Assembly (NCBI GenBank): GCA_964367085.1
Contig: CAYIWL010000046.1
Span: forward strand, 1-6,622
From: JACPIN01 sp964367085
GTDB taxonomy: Archaea; Nanobdellota; Nanobdellia; SCGC-AAA011-G17; ARS1403
DNA length: 6,622 nt
Direction: 5' to 3'
In this document: one piece after another, positions 1 through 6,070 of the stretch
How the letters are laid out: each line of letters begins with the position of its first letter
Position numbering within the stretch: position 1 is the first letter of the stretch
Program-made: the position numbers and the translations under genes
Notes under the pieces: model-generated
Told to the model about the DNA's origin: nothing
Databases searched by the model: none
Seen by the model: only the letters and a program-made list of their open reading frames with translations

Positions 1-1223
1 ACAAGTATAAAGTAAAGCAAGTTATCAATGTAACTGATGTTGGTCATTTAACTTCCGATGCAGACTTTGGTGAGGATAAGATTGAGAAAGCTGCGAAGAG
101 AGAAGGAAAGACCGCTGATGAAATTTCAAATTATTATCTAAACATATTCAGACAGGATTTTAAGAAATTAAATATTCTTGAGCCAGATTATTGGCCGAAA
201 GCAACTCAGCACATAAAGGAACAGATAAGGATTATAGAAACTTTGGAAAAAAAAGGATTTACTTATCAGACCAATGACGGGATTTATTTTAATACTGCGA
301 AATTTAGAAAATATGGCGAACTTGCACAGTTAAAGAAGCAAAAACTGCAGGCCGGAAAGAGAGTGGAACGGAGGGAGAAAAAAAATATCACCGATTTTGC
401 GTTGTGGAAGTTTTCTCCTGAAAATGAAAAAAGGCAGCAGGAGTGGAAGTTCAAGGGAAAAATGGGATTTCCAGGATGGCATATTGAATGCAGTGCCATG
501 TCGATGAAATACTTAGGAGAGAGCTTTGACATCCATACTGGTGGAGAAGATCATGTCAATGTTCATCATACAAATGAGATTGCACAAAGTGAAGCAGCAA
601 CCGGAAAAAAATTTGTTAATTACTGGCTTCATGGAGCTTTCTTGACATTCAAAGGAGAGAAAGTTTCAAAGAGCAAAGGAGGATTATATACAATTTCAGA
701 GTTAGAAAATCAAAATTTTAATCCGTTAGCTTACAGGTATCTTTGCCTGACTTCTCACTACCGAAAACCACTGGAGTTCAGTTTAGAATCATTGATTTCA
801 GCACAAAATGCTTTCTATCGCTTAAAAGGAAAAATTTTGGAAATTAAAGATAATAAAGGCAAGACTAAAAATAAATCTCTAATTAAAGAATATAAAAACA
901 GTTTTATTTCAGCAGTTAATAATGACTTGGATACAGCAACTGCCTTAGCTCTTTTATGGAATCTTCTGAAAGATGCTAATCTATCTGATGGAGATAAATA
1001 CTTACTTGCATTAGAACTTGATAAGGTTCTAGGTCTAGAAATAAAAAGTTTTAAACATGAAAATATTAGGCTCGATAAGAAGATAAAAAATCTTATTCAG
1101 GAAAGAGAAAAGGCAAGAAAGAAAAAAGATTTCAGGAAAGCAGATAAGATACGAGAGCAATTGAGAAAAGAAGGAATTATTTTAGAAGACACTGAGAAAG
1201 GAGTAAAATGGAAGAAAGAGTAA
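1..1223 (+). CDS. cysS: Cysteinyl-tRNA synthetase, 5' end missing
   Basis: Class I aminoacyl-tRNA synthetase that charges tRNA-Cys with cysteine in the cytoplasm. The open frame runs from base 3 without a stop, giving 406 visible residues; the N-terminal part with the HIGH motif and first zinc cysteine lies left of the window. Visible in order: an NVTDVGHLTSDAD segment (about residues 9-21 of the fragment), GWHIECSAMS with zinc ligand C163, HVNVHHTNEIAQSE with probable zinc ligands H188 and E192, and KVSKSKGG (220-227), the KMSKS ATP-binding loop. The C-terminus has the usual DALR-type helical region and ends with the family-typical RKADKIREQL...GIILEDT...VKWK pattern. The TTG at 243 is not the start, because homologous sequence continues upstream in frame. 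The HVNVHHTNE block and the insertion after NVTDV mark a divergent subtype. Its 3' end overlaps the next small ORF by 16 nt. Confidence 0.97.
   Translation, partial: KYKVKQVINVTDVGHLTSDADFGEDKIEKAAKREGKTADEISNYYLNIFRQDFKKLNILEPDYWPKATQHIKEQIRIIETLEKKGFTYQTNDGIYFNTAKFRKYGELAQLKKQKLQAGKRVERREKKNITDFALWKFSPENEKRQQEWKFKGKMGFPGWHIECSAMSMKYLGESFDIHTGGEDHVNVHHTNEIAQSEAATGKKFVNYWLHGAFLTFKGEKVSKSKGGLYTISELENQNFNPLAYRYLCLTSHYRKPLEFSLESLISAQNAFYRLKGKILEIKDNKGKTKNKSLIKEYKNSFISAVNNDLDTATALALLWNLLKDANLSDGDKYLLALELDKVLGLEIKSFKHENIRLDKKIKNLIQEREKARKKKDFRKADKIREQLRKEGIILEDTEKGVKWKKE
1197..1203 (+). promoter_or_regulatory. Ribosome binding site for the Cys-rich mini-ORF
   Basis: AAAGGAG lies inside the last codons of cysS, four bases (TAAA) before an ATG at 1208. 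It is the main evidence that the small downstream frame is translated. The A/G-rich coding sequence here could produce such a match by chance. Confidence 0.5.
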
Positions 1224-1318
1224 AGCCTTGTGGGAAATGTAATCATCTACCTGCTGGAAATGTTTATTGCCCTTGTAGCTGTCATGATAGATTTAGAGGA
1301 AAGCAGATGAAAAAATAA
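1208..1318 (+). CDS. Cys/His-rich mini-protein, 36 aa, unknown function
   Basis: A 36-residue frame starts at ATG 1208 inside the end of cysS (16-nt overlap) and stops with TAA at 1316-1318. It has five cysteines and two histidines: C8-x2-C11-x-H13, then C21-x-C23-x-C25-H26, followed by a basic tail (RFRGKQMKK). The two clusters resemble a small zinc-finger or metal-binding knuckle, but I do not recognise the family and assign no function. In favour of a real gene: an AAAGGAG site four bases upstream, overlap with the previous gene as in the SUF operon opposite, and dense metal-ligand residues. Against: it is very short and no homologue could be checked. Its stop is one base from the stop of the convergent SUF operon, so it fills all the space between cysS and that operon. 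It would be cotranscribed with cysS. Confidence 0.5.
   Translation: MEERVKPCGKCNHLPAGNVYCPCSCHDRFRGKQMKK
1310..1318 (-). terminator. Possible T-tract terminator of the SUF operon
   Basis: Just after the TAA of the last SUF gene, the - strand reads C then TTATTTTTT. I see no stable hairpin before it, so it is not a convincing bacterial intrinsic terminator; a bare T-tract would be compatible with archaeal termination. It lies over the end of the convergent mini-ORF, so the two transcripts must overlap unless they stop very sharply. Confidence 0.2.
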
Positions 1319-1319
1319 G

Positions 1320-2009
1320 TTATCCGAAACTTTCTCCGCATCCGCAAGTTGTATTTGCATTTGGATTCTTAATCTTAAATCCCGCTCCTTGTAATGTATC
1401 TAGATAATCTATGTAGCTCCCTCTTAATTTTTCAAAGCTATCTTTTTCAATAAAGATTTTAACGCCTTTATCTGTAAACTCCAAATCATCTTTCTTTTTC
1501 ATGTCGACAGTTTCCATTTCATAAGTGTAGCCCGAGCATCCACCTTTTTCAACATATATCCTTAGTCCACCATTTCCATTTGTCAAGGACTTGATTTTAT
1601 CAGCTGCATTTTTAGTGAGATGAACATCCTCGTCGAAAACTTTATTTTCATTTTTAGAATCTTCAATAACTTGATTTAATTTTATAACTGCTTCCTCAAC
1701 ATCCTCATCACTCATTCCATGTCCCTTAAATCCCATTTCCAGAGTTTCAAAAGGAGAAACATGGCAACCAACGCAATGAACTCCAAAGCTTGTAAGTGTT
1801 TCAATTATTTCAGGATGCTCTTGAACAACATCTCCAATTGTAGAATCCCTAGTTATCTTTCCATTTAGCTCAGTTTTAGTTTCTTCCATCTCTGCAACTT
1901 CAGATCCATTTTTAGTTACAAATTCATTAGCAGAAAACTCTTCCTCAAAGTCTTCAACTAAATCAGGATTCTCAAAATCCTTTCTTGTTGAAAATAGTTT
2001 TTTTAGCAT
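1320..2009 (-). CDS. DUF1858::SufA fusion, A-type Fe-S carrier
   Basis: 229-residue two-domain protein. Residues 1-50 are an acidic leader with the motif KDFENPDLVE (10-19). Residues about 51-117 match DUF1858, the redox-disulfide domain often found with hybrid-cluster proteins: TIGDVV, then HCVGCHVSPFETLE with C79 and C82, then GHGM. Residues about 128-229 are an A-type carrier (IscA/SufA/HesB) with all three cluster-ligand cysteines: C158 in GGCSGYTYEM and C222/C224 in CGCGESFG. The family role is to receive Fe-S clusters from the scaffold and pass them to target proteins. The DUF1858 part may add thiol redox chemistry or an extra metal site (inference). The start at 2009 is preferred over an ATG at 2027 because GGAGG (2015-2019) sits five bases upstream and 2027 would overlap sufT. 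The gene is one base after sufT and last in the operon. SufA is normally about 110-120 residues, so the fusion doubles it. Confidence 0.93.
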   Translation of the reverse strand: MLKKLFSTRKDFENPDLVEDFEEEFSANEFVTKNGSEVAEMEETKTELNGKITRDSTIGDVVQEHPEIIETLTSFGVHCVGCHVSPFETLEMGFKGHGMSDEDVEEAVIKLNQVIEDSKNENKVFDEDVHLTKNAADKIKSLTNGNGGLRIYVEKGGCSGYTYEMETVDMKKKDDLEFTDKGVKIFIEKDSFEKLRGSYIDYLDTLQGAGFKIKNPNANTTCGCGESFG

Positions 2010-2010
2010 T

Positions 2011-2460
2011 TTAACCTCCCATTCCAAGCGCTTCTTTTAATTCCTCGCTCGGTTCCCATAGTGGATTGAACACAACATTAACATTTACCATTTCTTCTTT
2101 ATAACCTTTCTCTTTTAATCCAGATTTTAATTCAGAAACTATCTGCGGACCATAAGGGCACATAGGCGAAGTGAATGTCATAATAATATCCAGCTTTCCG
2201 TTTTCCTCAATGTTGTATATTAATCCGAGGCTCCAAATATCTATTCCAAGTTCAGGATCTTGAACATTTTTCATGACGTCGATTATTTTTTTATCTGTTT
2301 CTCCTTCAATTTCATCTAGGGTTTTTTTTGGATATGGTTGGGTTATCCCTATTTTTTTCTCTTCTTCTATTCTGCTCTCTTTCCAGATGTTCTTGTCTTT
2401 AATCCCTGCTAATTCTTCTTCTATAATATCTGGGTTTTCATAATCTTTTTTCTCGAACAT
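2011..2460 (-). CDS. sufT: SufT-like protein (DUF59/MIP18 family)
   Basis: 149-residue protein of the DUF59/MIP18 family, whose members (SufT, the MIP18 subunit of the eukaryotic CIA machinery) help mature Fe-S proteins. Residues about 54-149 carry the family pattern: VQDPELGIDIWSLGLIYNI (66-84), TFTSPMCPYG with conserved C101, and a WEPSEELKEALGM end. Residues 1-50 are a charged N-terminal extension beyond the minimal domain of about 100 residues; it includes KDYENPDIIE (5-14), almost the same as the N-terminus of the next gene's product. The start at 2460 is chosen because GGAGG at 2470-2474 lies nine bases upstream; an in-frame ATG at 2517 would overlap sufC by over 50 bases. There is one base between sufC and this gene and one base to the next. 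Position in a SUF operon supports a role in cluster assembly or delivery; the exact target is unknown. Confidence 0.92.
   Translation of the reverse strand: MFEKKDYENPDIIEEELAGIKDKNIWKESRIEEEKKIGITQPYPKKTLDEIEGETDKKIIDVMKNVQDPELGIDIWSLGLIYNIEENGKLDIIMTFTSPMCPYGPQIVSELKSGLKEKGYKEEMVNVNVVFNPLWEPSEELKEALGMGG
2015..2019 (-). promoter_or_regulatory. RBS deciding the start of the DUF1858::SufA gene
   Basis: GGAGG on the - strand, five bases before the ATG at 2007-2009. It lies in the last codons of the sufT-like gene (its Gly-Gly end) and favours the 229-residue product over an 18-base longer form starting at 2027. Confidence 0.75.
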
Positions 2461-2461
2461 A

Positions 2462-3214
2462 TTAAGCAGCCTCCATTTTTTGAATTGAGATATATTTGTT
2501 AAAACCGTTGTTTTCAATGTCTTCAGCTAATTCTTTTCCGCCTTCTTCAACAATCTTTCCATCTATCATTACATGGACTTTATCCGGAGTTAGATAGTTT
2601 AAAATTCTGTAATAATGCGTGATAATTAGGATTCCTCTTTCATGGTTTTTCATTTTTGTAATATTGTCTCCAACAATTTTTATTGAATTTATGTCCAATC
2701 CCGAATCTGTTTCATCGAGAATCGCATATCTGGGCTCTAGCACAGCCATCTGCAAAATCTCTGCTCTTTTCTTTTCTCCTCCAGAAAAACCTTCATTGAT
2801 GTATCTTTTGCTGAAACTTGAATCCATTTCTAATTCTTTCATTTTATCTTTTAATCTTCTGTGAAAATCAATTACGTTTACGTTAGTTTTTTTTATAGAA
2901 TTGTATGCTGTTCTTAGAAAATTGCTCATTGTAACTCCAGTTATTTCACTAGGATATTGGAAGCTCAAGAATAGCCCTCTTTTAGCTCTTTCATCAGCGC
3001 TCATTTCTGTTATGTTCTCTCCGTCAAGAAATATTTTTCCTTTTGTAATCTTGTATTTTGGATTTCCCATTAATACATTTGCTAGCGTGGATTTTCCAGA
3101 GCCGTTAGGTCCCATCAGTGCATGCACTTTACCAAGGTCAATCTTCAGATTTATCCCTTTAAGGATTTCTTCTCCGTCAATAGAAGCATACAAGTCTTCA
3201 ATTTTTAATTCCAT
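2462..3214 (-). CDS. sufC: SufC, ATPase of the SufBCD scaffold
   Basis: 250-residue ABC-type ATPase, the usual family length. It binds SufB and SufD in the cytoplasm; ATP hydrolysis drives the shape changes needed for cluster assembly and it does not transport anything. Visible motifs: Walker A GPNGSGKST (35-43), Q-loop Q86 in FLSFQYPSEI, signature FSGGEKKR (143-150), Walker B with AILDETDSGLD (164-174, catalytic E168), and switch H200 in IITHYYR. The signature with EKKR and the Q-loop FQYP are typical of SufC and separate it from transporter ATPases. The start at 3214 has GGAGG at 3221-3225, six bases upstream, and overlaps the end of sufU by 17 nt in another frame, suggesting translational coupling. 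Confidence 0.98.
   Translation of the reverse strand: MELKIEDLYASIDGEEILKGINLKIDLGKVHALMGPNGSGKSTLANVLMGNPKYKITKGKIFLDGENITEMSADERAKRGLFLSFQYPSEITGVTMSNFLRTAYNSIKKTNVNVIDFHRRLKDKMKELEMDSSFSKRYINEGFSGGEKKRAEILQMAVLEPRYAILDETDSGLDINSIKIVGDNITKMKNHERGILIITHYYRILNYLTPDKVHVMIDGKIVEEGGKELAEDIENNGFNKYISIQKMEAA
2470..2474 (-). promoter_or_regulatory. RBS deciding the start of sufT
   Basis: GGAGG on the - strand nine bases before ATG 2460, embedded in the last sufC codons (Met-Glu-Ala-Ala end). It supports the 149-residue product over an upstream ATG at 2517. Confidence 0.75.
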
Positions 3215-3629
3215 ATTTTCCCTCCATCTGTTCGATTCCTTTCATAAGAGTATCCAAACATAATAATCCACATTTCATCCTTACAACGCCAAGTTCAATT
3301 CCAAGCATTTCAAAAATGTCTTCTTTCTTAAGGTTTTTAATTTCATCCAAGGTTTTTTCTTTTAATATTTCTGTCATCATGGAGGTAGCAGCCATACTGA
3401 TGGCGCATCCATTGCCTTTAAATTTAACATCCTCAACTTTTCCCTCTTTTAACTTGACAAATAACCTGATCATGTCCCCGCAAATCGAATTTAGTTCGCT
3501 GTGCTTAATTTCAGCTTCTACAATTTCGCCATAGTTTCGAGGATTTTTGAAATGGTCGATGATATTATCTCTATAAATCTCATCCTCTTCCTTGTTTCCA
3601 AGCCAGTTAGAATCTAAATTTTCTTTCAT
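3198..3629 (-). CDS. sufU: SufU, zinc-type sulfur acceptor for SufS
   Basis: 143-residue member of the IscU/SufU fold. In the SUF system it accepts persulfide sulfur from SufS and passes it to the SufBCD scaffold. After an 18-residue leader comes the family start YRDNIIDHFKNPRNYGE. Zinc/sulfur ligands are C50 and D52 (ICGD), C75 (GNGCAISMA) and C120 (RMKCGLL). The residue before the third cysteine is Lys, as in SufU, not His as in IscU. The C75-C120 interval is 45 residues, nearer to IscU than to Bacillus SufU (62, from memory), so most of the SufU-specific insertion is absent. An additional C124 follows. The ATG at 3629 overlaps the sufS stop (ATGA); a GGAGG at 3643-3647 is rather far upstream (13 bases), but no better in-frame start exists. 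An IscU-like scaffold role is the main alternative. Confidence 0.93.
   Translation of the reverse strand: MKENLDSNWLGNKEEDEIYRDNIIDHFKNPRNYGEIVEAEIKHSELNSICGDMIRLFVKLKEGKVEDVKFKGNGCAISMAATSMMTEILKEKTLDEIKNLKKEDIFEMLGIELGVVRMKCGLLCLDTLMKGIEQMEGKYGIKN
3221..3225 (-). promoter_or_regulatory. RBS of sufC inside the sufU end
   Basis: GGAGG on the - strand, six bases before the sufC ATG and within the last ten codons of sufU (its MEGK codons). Ribosomes finishing sufU could restart here. Confidence 0.7.
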
Positions 3630-4876
3630 TCTATCTGGAAAACCTCCCTTGCTTTTTTAATTCCATCAATTAAAGAATCAATTTCTTCGATGGTGTTGTA
3701 AAAACATAGTGAAACTCTGCATAATGCAGGCTCATTCAAAACTTTATTTACCAATGGCATGGCACACATATGTCCTGCCCTTATAGCAATCCCATTTCTA
3801 TCAAGCAATGCGGCAACATCGTGTGCATGCATTCCGTCAACCTTGAATGTTAAAACACTGCTCATTTTATTTGGATTTTTAGCACAGTAAATTTTAAGAC
3901 CTGCCTCGTTCAATCTTCTGAAAGCATAATTAACCAAATTTTCTTCATAAGCCCTTATATTTTCCATTCCAATTTTTTTTAGATAATCAACAGCAGCTCC
4001 TAGTCCGATTCCTCCCGCAATGTTTGGAGTTCCAGCTTCAAATTTCCATGGAAGATCATTCCATTTACTGTCTTCAAAATTTACTTCTTTTATCATCTCT
4101 CCACCAAATAAAAATGGATTTAATTTTTCAAGCATTTTTTTCTTCCCGTATAAAACACCTATACCTGTTGGTCCAAGCATTTTATGTCCGGAAAAGCATA
4201 GAAAATCACAGTCAATATCTTTTACATCAACTTTTAAGTGGGGGATTCCCTGAGCCGAATCAATTATAAAAATAGCTCCAACATCTTTTGCTAATCTTCC
4301 TATGTCCTTAACAGGATTTATTGTTCCTAAAACGTTTGAAACATGAGTTACAGAAATTATTTTTGTTTTTTTATTTATCAATTCTTTTGCATGATTCATA
4401 TCTAGCTCAAAATCTTTGTTAATTCTGATGTATCTGACTTTAACTTTTTTATTCTTAGCTAATTGTTGCCACGGAACAAGATTCGAATGATGCTCCATCT
4501 CGCTCAAAACAATCTCATCCCCTTCTTTCAGATCATTTGTCAACGAATAAGCAAGTGCATTCAATGATTCAGTAGTGCCTCTTGTAAAAATAATCTCTTC
4601 AAAGTCTGCGTTTATGAAATCAGCGACTTTTTTATGCGCGTCTTCATATTCTTTTGTAGCCTTCTCACCGATATAATGAATACTTCTGTGAACGTTTGCA
4701 TTATAATCTCCGTAATATTCATTCATGGCACCAATTACAGGTTCCGGAGTCAGGCTAGTGGCAGCATTGTCTAAATATATCAGTTGTTTTCCGTTTATTT
4801 TTTTATTTAAAATACTAAAATCTTTTCTTATCTCCACTACGTTGAGTGCATGATTTTTAATATTGTTATTATTCAT
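3626..4876 (-). CDS. sufS: SufS, PLP-dependent cysteine desulfurase
   Basis: 416-residue group II cysteine desulfurase (aminotransferase class V), full family length. It converts L-cysteine to L-alanine and leaves a persulfide on its active-site cysteine. Seen: YLDNAATSLTP (34-44), EMEHHSN with the PLP-stacking His (129/130), THVSNVLG, DSAQG with D207, PLP-Schiff-base K232 in SGHKMLGPTG, and catalytic C371 in RAGHMCAMP. H352 in HAHDVA lies 19 residues before C371, the spacing of the Bacillus subtilis residue (H342/C361) that swaps with cysteine on the SufU zinc; this fits the sufU gene just downstream. The start at 4876 overlaps the sufD stop (ATGA) and has GGGAG at 4884-4888, seven bases upstream. 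The stop overlaps the sufU ATG. No frameshift or lost residue is seen. Confidence 0.98.
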   Translation of the reverse strand: MNNNNIKNHALNVVEIRKDFSILNKKINGKQLIYLDNAATSLTPEPVIGAMNEYYGDYNANVHRSIHYIGEKATKEYEDAHKKVADFINADFEEIIFTRGTTESLNALAYSLTNDLKEGDEIVLSEMEHHSNLVPWQQLAKNKKVKVRYIRINKDFELDMNHAKELINKKTKIISVTHVSNVLGTINPVKDIGRLAKDVGAIFIIDSAQGIPHLKVDVKDIDCDFLCFSGHKMLGPTGIGVLYGKKKMLEKLNPFLFGGEMIKEVNFEDSKWNDLPWKFEAGTPNIAGGIGLGAAVDYLKKIGMENIRAYEENLVNYAFRRLNEAGLKIYCAKNPNKMSSVLTFKVDGMHAHDVAALLDRNGIAIRAGHMCAMPLVNKVLNEPALCRVSLCFYNTIEEIDSLIDGIKKAREVFQIE

Positions 4877-6057
4877 ACAATTGCTCCCAATCTTTTTGAG
4901 ATATTGTTTTTAATATTTTCTTTTAACACCTCATTGTCTATTTTAACTAAAATTGGATCAAAAAATCCCTCGACGATTTGTTTTTTGGCAGATTTCTCAT
5001 CTATACCGCGGCTCATCATGTAAAATAATTTTGCTTCATCAATCTGGCTTATTGTAGCTCCGTGGCTGCACTTGACATCATTGTTCTCTATTTCTAAATT
5101 CGGAACGGCATCAGCTTCTGCACTTTCACTTAACAATATTGTGTCATTTTTCTGGTAACCTTCACATTTTACTGCTTTTGGATTAACTCTGACTAAGCCT
5201 CTATAGACTGCTTTTGCATTGTCATTTAGCACGACTCTTGTTGACATATTGCACTTTGTCCTTGAAGCTGTGTGGATTGTTTCAGTATTTACATCGAAAC
5301 ATTGATCATTATCACCGAATATAATTCCTTGGCTGTAGTTTTCTGCATTCTCTCCATTAAGTAAAGTTTTTGTTAAGGATTGTGTAAATTTTCCACCGAT
5401 GTAGCAATCAATCCATTGCATGAAACCATTTCTTTCAACATGGGCTCTTTTTCTTGAGAAATTATATACATCTTGAGAGAAATTCTGCAGACTTCTATAT
5501 TCAATCTTTGCATTTTCTTTTACTATGACTTCAACGATTTGGTTTCTGAATCCGCGATTGCCATTAGATGAGCTTGAGTCAATTATAACTGCGCTGCTAT
5601 TTTCCTCTGCAATAACTAATATATGATCTATCCTCAGATTTTCTGTGAAATCAAGATTTAATTCAATGTGATTTTTTAATTCTAAATTTTTTGGAATTCT
5701 AATCAAAACTCCATTATTAAAAAATGCTGCATGAAAAGCGGTAAACTTGTCTTCATTTGCTAACACGCATTTTGTCATGAAGTTTTCTCTTAAAAGAATC
5801 TCATTATTTTCAAATGCATCTTTAAAGCTCATGACTTCAATATTTTCAGATTTAATTACGTATTGATCTATGTTCTCTTCAGGATTTAATTTATTCAAGT
5901 CTAAATCAGAAACGTCGACAGAAACCCCAATACCATACTTGAAACTTGGCATACTTAACTCCTTAAATTTCTCGAAGGCTTCTAGTCTTCTATCTAACAT
6001 CCATTCTGGTTCGTTCAGTCTTTCAGATATTTTGGTTATAGTTTTTTCGCTTAGCAT
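4873..6057 (-). CDS. sufD: SufD, scaffold subunit of SufBCD
   Basis: 394-residue SufB/SufD family protein. SufD pairs with SufB and each binds a SufC; the nascent cluster is thought to form at the SufB-SufD interface, and SufD is needed for iron acquisition. The N-terminus has the family helix SERLNEPEWMLDRRLEAFEKF (11-31) followed by MPSFKYGIG. The middle is a beta-helix-like region. The C-terminal core has YRGLVRVNPKAVKCEGYQ (285-302), LLSESAEADAVPNLEI and KCSHGATISQID (329-340); H332 matches E. coli SufD H360, a proposed cluster ligand. This second-position gene is called SufD, not a second SufB, because of the CSHGAT motif and the shorter length. The start at 6057 has AAGG (6065-6068) seven bases upstream and lies 13 bases after the sufB stop. 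Confidence 0.96.
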   Translation of the reverse strand: MLSEKTITKISERLNEPEWMLDRRLEAFEKFKELSMPSFKYGIGVSVDVSDLDLNKLNPEENIDQYVIKSENIEVMSFKDAFENNEILLRENFMTKCVLANEDKFTAFHAAFFNNGVLIRIPKNLELKNHIELNLDFTENLRIDHILVIAEENSSAVIIDSSSSNGNRGFRNQIVEVIVKENAKIEYRSLQNFSQDVYNFSRKRAHVERNGFMQWIDCYIGGKFTQSLTKTLLNGENAENYSQGIIFGDNDQCFDVNTETIHTASRTKCNMSTRVVLNDNAKAVYRGLVRVNPKAVKCEGYQKNDTILLSESAEADAVPNLEIENNDVKCSHGATISQIDEAKLFYMMSRGIDEKSAKKQIVEGFFDPILVKIDNEVLKENIKNNISKRLGAIV

Positions 6058-6070
6058 TTTAATACCTTAG

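Noticed and set aside
284..532. Minus-strand open frame opposite cysS
   Set aside because: Shadow of a well-conserved gene; its Phe/Ser-rich translation has no family resemblance.
243..1223. CysRS starting at the TTG at 243
   Set aside because: The same frame is open to the left edge and encodes recognisable CysRS sequence (NVTDVGHL and following), so 243 is internal and the gene is cut by the window.
1328..1350. Hairpin AACTT...AAGTT as a cysS terminator
   Set aside because: Only five base pairs with a 13-base loop, no T-run after it on the + strand, and it lies within the conserved CGCGESFG codons of sufA.
2010..2027. Longer start for DUF1858::SufA at 2027
   Set aside because: The ATG at 2009 has a GGAGG five bases upstream; the added residues MEWEVK come from sequence holding that site and the end of sufT.
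2461..2517. Longer sufT start at 2517
   Set aside because: It would add 19 residues overlapping sufC in another frame; the ATG at 2460 has a well-placed GGAGG and begins the motif shared with the next protein.
2619..3263. Plus-strand open frames at 2619-2864 and 2901-3263
   Set aside because: They lie opposite sufC and sufU, encode Ser/Ile/Phe-rich low-complexity sequence typical of antisense shadows, and have no recognisable domains.
4020..4269. Plus-strand open frames opposite sufS, and others at 3316-3534 and 5870-6070
   Set aside because: Two overlapping frames over the same bases and the others all mirror conserved Suf coding sequence; no sign of independent coding.
3198..4876. UGA recoding as in some CPR or mycoplasma-like codes
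   Set aside because: TGA ends sufD, sufS and sufU exactly where the families end, and in-frame TGA is not seen inside the genes.
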